DNA of 9,378 nucleotides, from contig JAUXAJ010000212.1 in assembly GCA_030620005.1 (NCBI GenBank), positions 1 to 9,378 of the forward strand. Direction: 5' to 3'. Positions 1-5,886 of this stretch are shown here, in pieces. Position 1 is the stretch's first letter. Every line of letters starts with the position of its first letter. A program made the translations under genes and the position numbers. Source of the DNA: Promethearchaeota archaeon (GTDB lineage: Archaea > Asgardarchaeota > Lokiarchaeia > Sigynarchaeales > SOKP01). Under the pieces are notes generated by a model. The model saw nothing but the letters and a program-made list of their open reading frames with translations, did no database searches and was not told the DNA's origin.

Positions 1-1
1 G

Positions 2-112
2 CCTTTTGAATCGGGAAATAACCTCCTTAAGAAAGAACGAGTGCTTGGGAGGTTAAACACGCAATTATCTGGAAAAGTAGAATGGTTTTTAGATAATGAA
101 GTAATAATATAA
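2..112 (+). CDS. C-terminal fragment of an unidentified protein
   Basis: The frame beginning at base 2 is open for 36 codons to a TAA at 110-112. The other two forward frames hit stops within the first ~50 bases, so this is probably the tail of a gene cut by the window edge. The peptide ends with QLSGKVEWFLDNEVII. The G-x-[LV]-E-W...DN pattern faintly recalls the last strands of HisKA_2-type sensor-kinase ATPase domains, but no ATP-binding box is visible in this short piece and the family cannot be assigned. The ~110 bp after the stop holds the promoter of the next gene. Confidence 0.5.
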   Translation, partial: PFESGNNLLKKERVLGRLNTQLSGKVEWFLDNEVII

Positions 113-151
113 ATATACAAAAAACTTAACATTTAATCGAATTTAATTTAA

Positions 152-159
152 TTTATAAA
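152..159 (+). promoter_or_regulatory. TATA box (TTTATAAA) for the acyl-CoA synthetase gene
   Basis: TTTATAAA lies 70 bp upstream of the ATG at 222. The same octamer occurs upstream of the decarboxylase gene (3857-3864) and the membrane-protein gene (4882-4889). Transcription would start near 178-182 and leave a ~40 nt leader without an obvious Shine-Dalgarno sequence. A second AT-rich box, TTTTTAAAA at 191-199, sits about 27 bp before the ATG and could instead give a leaderless transcript. Inferred from position and sequence only. Confidence 0.4.
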
Positions 160-163
160 AATT

Positions 164-175
164 ATCACCAGTGAT
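164..175 (+). promoter_or_regulatory. Short palindrome ATCAC-CA-GTGAT, candidate operator
   Basis: Two perfect 5-bp inverted arms (164-168 and 171-175) are separated by two bases, directly downstream of the TTTATAAA box and near the expected transcription start. Its left part, ATCACCAG, recurs at 2250-2257, about 50 bp upstream of the FAD oxidase start. A repressor bound here would block transcription. Function is inferred. Confidence 0.3.
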
Positions 176-221
176 TATCTCCAGAAAAACTTTTTAAAAC
201 TTAAAATCATGTTAATAAATT

Positions 222-1559
222 ATGTCCGAAATAGCAAAATTAAAAATAGATAAGAAAGAATTTCGAAAAAAACTAAAAGAGTTCTATGCTACGCATGATG
301 ACACTCTTAGGGAAATGATGAATAGAATGAAAGAAAACAAGATGTCAGTGGGCACGCTTATTGAAAGAAATGCTAAAGAATATGCGGACAACATTGCTGT
401 AAAGTTTGAAGATATACAGCTCACATACATGGAATTTAATGAACGGGTCAACCAATACGCCCATTATTTCAATACTATAGGCGTGAAGAAGGGAGTTGTT
501 GCGGTTGTTTTAATGAAAAATCGCTTAGAGTTGCTATTCATCATGAGTGCTATTGGAAAAGTTGGCGCAATTGCCTCAATGATTAATTCTGACTTTCGTG
601 AGAGACCGCTCGTGCATTCCTTAACAATTTCTCCTGCAAAGATTTATATAATTGATGAGGCGTGTTTTGAGGCGTTCGATGCAGTTAAATCAAAACTAGG
701 TTTGTCAGGCGATCAAATTCTCTGCTTCGCTACGGATACAGGTGAGATTTCTTGTCCAAATGGATATGTTGATCTTTCCCGTCTTGTCAAGAATTTTTCA
801 ACGGATAATCCTCCAACCACGGCAAACGTTAAGACTTTCGATACTTTTGCTTATATATTTACTTCTGGTACTACAGGTTTGCCCAAAGCAGTTCCAATCC
901 CCCACCAAAGAATAGTTTGCGGGGGACTCTTGTTTGGAAAGCTTGTTGCTAAGTTAGGTCCTGACGATATTTTGTATTGTTCCTTGCCTCTTTTTCATTC
1001 TAATCCTCTCATAAATGGCTGGGCCCCTCCACTTAATGTCGGCTGCACGTTCGCTCTTGCTCGAAAATTTAGTACCAGCAATTTTTGGGATGACATTCGT
1101 AAACACAACGCTACATGCTTTAATTACGTGGGAGAAGTATGTCGTTATTTAGTGAATGCTCCTAAAAGACCGGATGATGCTGATAATCCTGTGAGAGTGG
1201 TGGTTGGTAATGGATTGCGTCCAGAAATATGGATGGAATTTAAAAACCGCTTTAACATTGAAAGAATTGGAGAATATTATGCTGCAACTGAGCTTGGTGG
1301 CGGATTTTTCAATTTTTTAAATTTTGATAAAACAGCGGGTTATTGTAATAAGCCCTATGTCTTGGTTAAATATGACGCTGAGAATGAAGAAATCGTAAGG
1401 AATGAAGAGGGTTTCTTACAAAAGGTAGGTCATGATGAACCTGGTTTATTGCTTTTCAATGTTAATGCAGACAAGCTGGCTTTTCTTGGGTATCTTAATA
1501 AAGAAGCCACGGAAAGAAAACTAATTGTAATGCATTCAAACGAGGAGATATATGGGTAA
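222..1559 (+). CDS. FATP-type (very-long-chain) acyl-CoA synthetase, N-terminal part, frameshifted
   Basis: This is the adenylate-forming (AMP-binding) part of a fatty acid:CoA ligase, which activates a carboxylic acid with ATP to an acyl-adenylate and then an acyl-CoA. Visible signatures are the P-loop-like TSGTTGLPK (residues 214-222), LPLFHS, the FATP-style segment FSTSNFWDDIRKHNAT, VGNGLRPEIWMEF, and the adenine-site motif YAATE (353-357). These match the SLC27/FATP subfamily better than short-chain or bacterial FadD enzymes. The frame stays homologous through GYLNKEATERKLI, then runs into unrelated residues and a stop at 1557-1559. The missing end, including the TGD motif, continues in another frame from ~1529. 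The ATG at 222 has no clear ribosome binding site. Any gene product ending here would lack the C-terminal lid and should be inactive. The family call is strong; the exact fatty or isoprenoid acid substrate is unknown. Confidence 0.92.
   Translation: MSEIAKLKIDKKEFRKKLKEFYATHDDTLREMMNRMKENKMSVGTLIERNAKEYADNIAVKFEDIQLTYMEFNERVNQYAHYFNTIGVKKGVVAVVLMKNRLELLFIMSAIGKVGAIASMINSDFRERPLVHSLTISPAKIYIIDEACFEAFDAVKSKLGLSGDQILCFATDTGEISCPNGYVDLSRLVKNFSTDNPPTTANVKTFDTFAYIFTSGTTGLPKAVPIPHQRIVCGGLLFGKLVAKLGPDDILYCSLPLFHSNPLINGWAPPLNVGCTFALARKFSTSNFWDDIRKHNATCFNYVGEVCRYLVNAPKRPDDADNPVRVVVGNGLRPEIWMEFKNRFNIERIGEYYAATELGGGFFNFLNFDKTAGYCNKPYVLVKYDAENEEIVRNEEGFLQKVGHDEPGLLLFNVNADKLAFLGYLNKEATERKLIVMHSNEEIYG
1521..1531 (+). 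other. Frameshift point within the acyl-CoA synthetase gene
   Basis: Up to the ATT codon at 1524-1526 the protein follows FATP homology (..ATERKLI). From the AAT at 1529-1531 homology resumes in the -1 frame as NAFKRGDIWVNTGDL, which is the expected next segment. One missing base (or a -1 shift re-reading base 1526, giving Cys) restores a single protein of about 606 residues over 222-2041. No canonical X-XXY-YYZ slippery heptamer lies at the junction, so a mutation or a sequence error is likelier than programmed frameshifting. Confidence 0.85.
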
Positions 1560-1573
1560 ACACGGGAGATTTA

Positions 1574-2041
1574 GTGATAGATCAAGGGTGTAAACATGTA
1601 GCATTCGTCGATCGTATGGGTGACACGTTCCGCTGGAAAGGACATAACATATCCACTACAGAAGTGGAAAGCATCCTTAATATCTTTAAAGATGTATCAA
1701 TATCATGTGTATATGGAGTTAAAATCCCCCGTGCTGACGGTCGTGCGGGAATGGCAACAATCGTTCCTGTAGTCAATGTAAAAGACTTTGATTTCAAGGG
1801 ATTAGAAGCGTATCTAAAGGAAAACCTTGCCCATTATGCGGTTCCCATTTTTCTCAGATTCAAATCAGATGTAGCGCTTACTTCCACCTTAAAACTCAAA
1901 AAAGCACATCTCAAGAAGGAGGGGTTTGATATAAGGACATTCGACAACCCTTTACACGTATTATTGCCTGAAGAATCTAAATACACGCTTCTAACGAAAG
2001 AAATCTACGATAATATACAAAATAATAAATATAAATTCTAA
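1574..2041 (+). CDS. FATP-type acyl-CoA synthetase, C-terminal part, frameshifted
   Basis: This is the lid domain of the same ligase. Homology really begins upstream, at ~1529 in this frame, where NAFKRGDIWVNTGDL carries the TGD motif that binds the ribose of AMP. The GTG at 1574 is only the first possible start. Downstream the FATP signature is excellent: DRMGDTFRWKGHNISTTEVE, then YGVKIPRADGRAGMA, YAVPIFLRF and the C-terminal lysine-bearing segment TSTLKLKKAHLKKEGFD. The final segment PLHVLLPEESKYTLLTKEIYDNI also matches the usual FATP end, so nothing is lost at the 3' side. No ribosome binding site precedes 1574, so independent translation is doubtful. It is better read as the second half of a broken or mis-sequenced gene. 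The gene ends just before a T-rich tract. Confidence 0.88.
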   Translation: MIDQGCKHVAFVDRMGDTFRWKGHNISTTEVESILNIFKDVSISCVYGVKIPRADGRAGMATIVPVVNVKDFDFKGLEAYLKENLAHYAVPIFLRFKSDVALTSTLKLKKAHLKKEGFDIRTFDNPLHVLLPEESKYTLLTKEIYDNIQNNKYKF

Positions 2042-2069
2042 TTTTGTTTTTATTTTTCCTTTCCTTTTC
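2042..2069 (+). terminator. T-rich terminator after the acyl-CoA synthetase
   Basis: Immediately after the stop codon come several T-runs (TTTT, TTTTT, TTTTT) interrupted by single bases, without a clear hairpin. This is the usual look of an archaeal oligo-T terminator. The remainder of the 258-bp gap to the next gene has no open frame of note, a weak 6-bp inverted repeat (2146-2151 with 2186-2191), and the promoter of the oxidase gene. Confidence 0.45.
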
Positions 2070-2242
2070 AAATTGCGCCCAACCTGGAGACGTAAAACAA
2101 GTCATTTTTGCCAATTAAATAAAATTTTATTTAAAAAATACAAAACCGTTCTTTCAAGTTGAAGTAAATGATCGCCTTTCAGCGGGAACGGAACTCGTTA
2201 CATCCTTATTTTTTTCCCATTGTTTCATTTTTTTGTTAAACC

Positions 2243-2295
2243 TTTTTTAATCACCAGATTTAATTAATAATTAATAACTTTGATAATTAAAGGGG
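2243..2295 (+). promoter_or_regulatory. Putative promoter, ATCACCAG element and ribosome binding site of the FAD oxidase gene
   Basis: A T/A-rich box (TTTTTTAA, 2243-2250) runs into ATCACCAG (2250-2257), the same octamer found upstream of the acyl-CoA synthetase. AAAGGGG at 2289-2295 lies 4 bases before the ATG at 2300 and is a plausible, slightly close, Shine-Dalgarno sequence. The TATA assignment is weak; the G-rich run before the start supports the ATG choice. Confidence 0.35.
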
Positions 2296-2299
2296 AATA

Positions 2300-3829
2300 A
2301 TGTCTGCTATAAAAAAAGTGTATAATGAAATTGAAAACATCGTAGGACCTGAGTTTGTTACCGATAAGGATTTCGTGAAGGCGGCTTACTCTAGAAATGT
2401 TGACCCGGCTTTTCCTGATAGATGGGCTGATATGATTGTTCGACCTGAAACGACGGAAGAGGTTTCTAAGATCGTAAGAATCGCTAATAAATATAAAATT
2501 CACATGGTTCCTAGAGGTGGAGGTGCCGACTTGGTTGGAGGTTCGGCTTCTGAAGGAGGAATTCTCATTGACCTTACAAGAATGAATCGTATCATTGAAA
2601 TAAATGAAACAGATTTCTACTGCGAGGTGGAATGCGGAGTAACGTGGGGTTCGTTAATTTCTGAATTATACAAAAAAGATTTAACAACAGGAATTATTGG
2701 CCCGGGAAGTGGCTTTTCTGCTACAATGGGTGGAAGTCTTTCAAATAGCACCGCAGGATTTGGATCCACTAAATATGGGTTAGTTACAGACCAGTGTTTA
2801 GGAGTTGAAGTGGTATTGCCCAATCCTAAAGGAACAGTAATAAGAACTGGAGCGGCAGCTAATAAATACGCTAAACCATTTTGTAGATATGGTGTTGCGC
2901 CGGATTTTACTGGGCTTTTCATGGGCGATGCTGGCACGATGGGTATCAAGACAAGGGCATTCTTAAGATTGTATCCAAATCCACCGTTAAAAATACTAAG
3001 AAATTACATGCTCAACAAAAACGATTATAATATTGTATCTAAATTAATGCATGAATTGCAGAAAGAAGTTAGAGAGGGGATACAAGACTTGTATGTGAAT
3101 CCACTCGTGGTTGTTCAATTACTGGCGTCCATGGCAGAAGAAAAACCTCCAAAAAGAGCAAGACTAAGAGGCCCAGTTTTCATGTTCATATTGGAGGCAT
3201 TTGATGCGCGAATCCTTGACGTGTACGTTGAAAAAATTTACGAAATAATGAAGAACGATGCCAGGCATTTTGAATGGCAAGAAATTGACTTAAAAACGGA
3301 ATTATCTAAGGATTGGAAGTTCAAGTTGGAATTTCCTTATAGATATTTTAACAAATTTATTTCTCTCGCACCCCCCAAGATTTCGTGTACGACCTGTCAC
3401 AAGCTCCCATTGTCCGCGATCGCAGAAAAAGCTAAATTAAGTACTCAATTCGACAATACACATAAAAACGAATTTCCAAAGCAGAGTTTTTCAATATTCG
3501 CTAGATCCATACATCTTTTACCCAATGGACATTGCGTTTTTGCAGGAGGTTTTAACGCCGAGAATGTTGAAGACCAAAGGCAAATAGCAATGAAAATGTG
3601 GCATAAAAAGGTAAGATCGCAAGCGCGTTATGGGGGCGCTCATTATTGGCTAGGAGAAGTAATATCGCAATCTTTAATCGAAGCAGATGTGTATACGTCA
3701 GATTTCATTCAATTCTTTAAAGATGTGAAAAAAACTGTTGATCCAAATTTTTTACTCAGCCCAAATAAATTTCACATGTACAGTCATGATGACGACATCA
3801 AAAACTATATTGTTAATGGTAAGGATTAA
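2300..3829 (+). CDS. FAD-dependent oxidase/dehydrogenase, GlcD/VAO superfamily
   Basis: A cytoplasmic flavoprotein of the PCMH-type FAD-binding family (FAD_binding_4 followed by a substrate domain), related to GlcD, D-lactate dehydrogenases and alkyl-DHAP synthase. The FAD-binding part shows IVRPETTEEVSKIVRIA, PRGGGADLVGG (71-81), GPGSGFSATMGGSLSNSTAG (134-153) and GDAGTMGIKTRAFLRLYP (209-226). The C-terminus ends with the family-typical VDPNFLLSPNKF. The usual GlcD signature G-E-H-G-[IV]-G is not present; the corresponding stretch may be RYGGAHYWLGE with His448, so the substrate probably differs from glycolate or lactate. A CTTCH sequence (363-367) looks like a heme-c site, but no signal peptide is present. 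At 509 residues the length is normal and the frame is intact. It lies between an acyl-CoA synthetase and a decarboxylase gene, which suggests oxidation of an organic acid, lipid or aromatic intermediate. Substrate and electron acceptor are unknown. Confidence 0.88.
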   Translation: MSAIKKVYNEIENIVGPEFVTDKDFVKAAYSRNVDPAFPDRWADMIVRPETTEEVSKIVRIANKYKIHMVPRGGGADLVGGSASEGGILIDLTRMNRIIEINETDFYCEVECGVTWGSLISELYKKDLTTGIIGPGSGFSATMGGSLSNSTAGFGSTKYGLVTDQCLGVEVVLPNPKGTVIRTGAAANKYAKPFCRYGVAPDFTGLFMGDAGTMGIKTRAFLRLYPNPPLKILRNYMLNKNDYNIVSKLMHELQKEVREGIQDLYVNPLVVVQLLASMAEEKPPKRARLRGPVFMFILEAFDARILDVYVEKIYEIMKNDARHFEWQEIDLKTELSKDWKFKLEFPYRYFNKFISLAPPKISCTTCHKLPLSAIAEKAKLSTQFDNTHKNEFPKQSFSIFARSIHLLPNGHCVFAGGFNAENVEDQRQIAMKMWHKKVRSQARYGGAHYWLGEVISQSLIEADVYTSDFIQFFKDVKKTVDPNFLLSPNKFHMYSHDDDIKNYIVNGKD

Positions 3830-3856
3830 GAAATAAAGTATTTATTGAATTTTTAA

Positions 3857-3900
3857 TTTATAAACAATTACTAAAATAAAAAATAATTTAATCTTAAAGG
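3857..3900 (+). promoter_or_regulatory. TATA box and ribosome binding site of the decarboxylase gene
   Basis: TTTATAAA at 3857-3864 followed by C gives the 10-mer ATTTATAAAC shared with the promoter at 4881-4890. The box lies 53 bp before the ATG at 3910, so transcription should begin near 3884-3890. The leader would contain AAAGG (3896-3900), nine bases before the start codon. This suggests that the decarboxylase has its own promoter rather than depending only on the upstream oxidase gene. Confidence 0.45.
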
Positions 3901-3909
3901 TTACAGGTT

Positions 3910-4710
3910 ATGAGCTTTAAAAGATCTTTAGAAGAAATCCAAAGGAAGAAGGAAGAATTGAGAACAACTGAATTTCTTAATTCAGAAATGCTGACCATTT
4001 TATGGGAAACAAAACCAGAAATTGTCGAAAGATTGCTTCCACCACCACTCATTCCAGCAAAACGGCCCATAGCTTTCTCTTTTATCGTTAATTATCCTTC
4101 TACCAATCAGGGCTTGCCTTATTACGAAGGTGCTCTCATCTTGCGCTGTGAATTTAATGGCGAGCAGGGCAATTACTACTTAGCGATGCCGGTAACTGAT
4201 GATAGAGCCATGATAGGCGGTCGCGAAATCTTTGGGTTTCCTAAGAAAATCGCAAATGTTCATCTTGAACGCCACGGCAAGGATGTATACGCATATTCAG
4301 AACGCCTTGGAACGAAAAATATTGAGGTAAAAGCAAAATTAACTGGCAAATTCAACGATCCTGAGACTCCAAAAATCATAAAAGAACTTGAATTGTTACC
4401 AGGGAGGAAAAAAAATACAATAAATTTTAATTTTAAATATTTTCCCGCACCTAACAAAGTTGGTTTCGATTACAAGCCAAAGCTGGTTAAACAAGAAACT
4501 GCCGTGCGCCCTATATCAATGGAAATGGGAGAAGCAGAAATAAAGCTTAATTCAACGGATCACGACCCGTGGGGCGAAATTGAGGTTGTTAAGGTGCTTG
4601 GCGCTTTGTACCTCCGCACTGATAACACGATGCTACCAGGCAAGGTTGTAGCCGAAGTTGAACCGGACGAGTTCTTACCTTATTCGTTTATTAAATGGGA
4701 TTGGTATTAG
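3910..4710 (+). CDS. Acetoacetate decarboxylase family protein
   Basis: This 266-residue protein matches the acetoacetate decarboxylase (ADC) superfamily, whose founding member converts acetoacetate to acetone and CO2 through a Schiff base on lysine. The diagnostic segment is GGREIFGFPKKIA (about 103-115), whose adjacent lysines K112-K113 correspond to the catalytic lysine and the neighbour that lowers its pKa. Upstream are FSFIVNYPSTNQGLPYYEGALI, with an acidic active-site candidate, and YYLAMPVTDDRAMIGG. Length and order are normal for the family, and the frame is intact. Many superfamily members act on other beta-keto or unsaturated acids, or as aldolase-dehydratases, so acetone formation is not certain. 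The gene follows the FAD oxidase by 80 bp and is closed by a strong terminator, which makes it the last gene of the metabolic block. The N-terminal ~20 residues are highly charged (KRSLEEIQRKKEELR). Confidence 0.92.
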   Translation: MSFKRSLEEIQRKKEELRTTEFLNSEMLTILWETKPEIVERLLPPPLIPAKRPIAFSFIVNYPSTNQGLPYYEGALILRCEFNGEQGNYYLAMPVTDDRAMIGGREIFGFPKKIANVHLERHGKDVYAYSERLGTKNIEVKAKLTGKFNDPETPKIIKELELLPGRKKNTINFNFKYFPAPNKVGFDYKPKLVKQETAVRPISMEMGEAEIKLNSTDHDPWGEIEVVKVLGALYLRTDNTMLPGKVVAEVEPDEFLPYSFIKWDWY

Positions 4711-4765
4711 ATGTTAGATACTCATTTAAATGATGGATAAAGCATTTCAATACTCGTGGACGTCC

Positions 4766-4813
4766 TCATTTTTGGGGTTCTAAAAATGAACCTCCTTTTT
4801 TTAAAATTTTTTT
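4766..4813 (+). terminator. Hairpin plus T-tract terminator after the decarboxylase gene
   Basis: TCATTTTT (4766-4773) and AAAAATGA (4782-4789) form a perfect 8-bp stem with an 8-base loop. The stem is followed by seven Ts (4796-4802) and, after AAAA, seven more (4807-4813). It lies 55 bases past the stop codon and separates the metabolic genes from the next operon. Confidence 0.65.
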
Positions 4814-4881
4814 GGATTAATTTCAGTCATTAAATTACTTATTTTTCTTGCTAGCTCAATATTTATATTAAAGAGGTTTCA

Positions 4882-4931
4882 TTTATAAACTCATAATTTT
4901 ATACTTTAACTAACTAAATAATAATTAGGTG
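4882..4931 (+). promoter_or_regulatory. TATA box and ribosome binding site of the membrane protein/longin operon
   Basis: TTTATAAA (4882-4889) lies 57 bp before the TTG start at 4939, nearly the same spacing as in the decarboxylase promoter. AGGTG at 4927-4931 is complementary to the 16S rRNA tail and sits seven bases before the TTG. This supports the non-ATG start. Confidence 0.5.
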
Positions 4932-4938
4932 TGATAAA

Positions 4939-5265
4939 TTGGAATTCGAATTGATTTTATATTTAAATTTAATTTGTTCAATTGCCGGTTTAATTTTTTT
5001 CATTTACAGCTTAGCAATCATAAGAAAAATTAAAGCTTTATTTCCGGGAGCAAAAATCATTAAAAAATGGATCATTATTCAAATATTAATCCTGGTGTTC
5101 TTAATGGGCTACCTTAGCAACATAATTTTCTCAATTCTCGGGATGGGGGATATCATAGCAATCATGACGGCAATAGTTTATCTTTTTGGAGGTTTATTTG
5201 TTTTGATTTTGATTAACCTCTCTTACAAAACGTATAAAATAATCGTCTTAGAAAAAGCCTCGTAA
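4939..5265 (+). CDS. Small three-helix membrane protein of unknown function
   Basis: A 108-residue, very hydrophobic protein with three predicted membrane helices at about residues 5-28, 44-67 and 72-94. The loop after helix 1 (RKIKALFPGAKIIKK) and the C-terminal tail (SYKTYKIIVLEKAS) are basic, so the positive-inside rule predicts N-terminus outside and C-terminus inside. The arrangement recalls the three-helix N-terminal sensor regions of some archaeal signalling proteins, but here there is no attached kinase or other domain. The start is TTG with AGGTG seven bases upstream; no in-frame ATG fits better. It is followed within 17-29 bp by a longin-like gene in the same direction, so the two are probably co-transcribed, and the membrane protein could anchor the longin partner. 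No family was recognised. Confidence 0.75.
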   Translation: MEFELILYLNLICSIAGLIFFIYSLAIIRKIKALFPGAKIIKKWIIIQILILVFLMGYLSNIIFSILGMGDIIAIMTAIVYLFGGLFVLILINLSYKTYKIIVLEKAS

Positions 5266-5294
5266 AAAAAAAAATTAGACAAGTGAAAAGAAGA

Positions 5295-5705
5295 ATGCCC
5301 TTAAAATTTCAGAACCTTTGGATATTTTCAAAAGATGGTACTCCTATCGTAGATGTCTCGGGAGATAAAGCTTCTAATGAAATTTTAGATCCTTCGAGAT
5401 TTGGAGGGTTTATTTCCGCAATAAAAGGGTTTTGTCAAGAAGTAGCAGGCTCAGAGTTAAATTCTTTTATAATAGGCGATAGTAGAATAACTTCTGTGTC
5501 TGTTCTTAAAGGACAATTTGTAATATCGTGTAAATCTGCCTTAGATGCAAAAGAAAAAACAATTAAAAAAATGTGTAAAGTAATTGCTGATATCTTTGAA
5601 GAAATATATGACGTGGAGGATATTGAGAATTGGAACGGGGATATCTCCTTTTTTGACAAATTTTCTACTAAATTAAATATCTATTTTAAAATGTGCGAAT
5701 TATAG
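5295..5705 (+). CDS. Longin/roadblock-like domain protein (Asgard-type small protein)
   Basis: A soluble protein of about 136 residues whose predicted secondary structure follows the longin/profilin-like order. A beta hairpin (NLWIFSKDGTPIVDVSG) is followed by an amphipathic helix (FGGFISAIKGFCQEVAG), three strands (LNSFIIGDSRITSVSVLKGQFVIS) and C-terminal helices (KEKTIKKMCKVIADIFEEIY onward). Proteins starting with this FSKDG-type hairpin are common in Asgard archaea, where longin and roadblock domains are thought to act with small GTPases in membrane-related regulation. No GTPase gene is in the window. The start is uncertain: ATG at 5295 places the domain directly at the N-terminus, as expected, while GTG at 5283 would add MKRR. 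The upstream membrane-protein stop is 29 bp away. The fold call rests on pattern, not on an alignment. Confidence 0.7.
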   Translation: MPLKFQNLWIFSKDGTPIVDVSGDKASNEILDPSRFGGFISAIKGFCQEVAGSELNSFIIGDSRITSVSVLKGQFVISCKSALDAKEKTIKKMCKVIADIFEEIYDVEDIENWNGDISFFDKFSTKLNIYFKMCEL

Positions 5706-5748
5706 GCAAATAATTCACATGAAAGAGAAAAAATGAGTATCATGCTTC

Positions 5749-5786
5749 TTTTTTAAATTTTAAATGTGTATTTATTTTTTGTTTTT
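5749..5786 (+). terminator. T-tract terminator after the longin-like gene
   Basis: Runs of six Ts (5749-5754), six Ts (5775-5780) and five Ts (5782-5786) follow the stop codon by 44-80 bases without a strong hairpin. This fits an archaeal oligo-T terminator. The rest of the 181-bp gap to the next gene contains AT-rich sequence with no clear open frame. Confidence 0.4.
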
Positions 5787-5871
5787 CACTTACTAGTTAT
5801 TGATTTGAATAGAAATGAGTAAATGATATTGATAACCTCAAGAATATTTCAAACAATTTAACATTATATAG

Positions 5872-5883
5872 AAGGAGACGATC
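5872..5883 (+). promoter_or_regulatory. Strong Shine-Dalgarno sequence that decides the start of the phosphatase gene
   Basis: The bases AAGGAGACGATC match the ideal anti-16S complement AAGGAGGTGATC at 10 of 12 positions. GGAG ends at 5877, nine bases before an ATA codon at 5887 that is in frame with the nucleotidyltransferase/phosphatase protein. It is 132 bases away from the first ATG (6016) and so cannot serve that codon. Confidence 0.65.
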
Positions 5884-5886
5884 GAA

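Noticed and set aside
1512..1529. Programmed -1 ribosomal frameshifting in the acyl-CoA synthetase
   Set aside because: No X-XXY-YYZ heptamer in the correct phase and no obvious downstream pseudoknot; this enzyme family is not known to use recoding.
2146..2191. Inverted repeat CCGTTC...GAACGG in the gap before the oxidase gene
   Set aside because: Only six base pairs with a 34-base loop and no T-tract after it; too weak to call a terminator, riboswitch or structured RNA.
2264..2503. Minus-strand open frame overlapping the start of the FAD oxidase gene
   Set aside because: It overlaps the conserved N-terminus of the oxidase in antisense, has no ribosome binding site, and its peptide looks like reverse-complement coding sequence.
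2617..2949. Open frame on the minus strand inside the FAD oxidase gene
   Set aside because: It is antisense to the strongly conserved FAD-binding region and its translation shows no recognisable domain. The same holds for the other antisense frames at 1582-1797, 4260-4457, 5435-5659, 6314-6526 and 6564-6875, and for 8209-8403 on the plus strand.
3386..3400. CTTCH (C-x2-C-H) heme-c attachment motif in the FAD oxidase
   Set aside because: The protein has no signal peptide or cytochrome domain around it, and the motif falls in the substrate domain of a cytoplasmic flavoprotein. A chance match is likelier, although a metal-binding role for the cysteines is not excluded.
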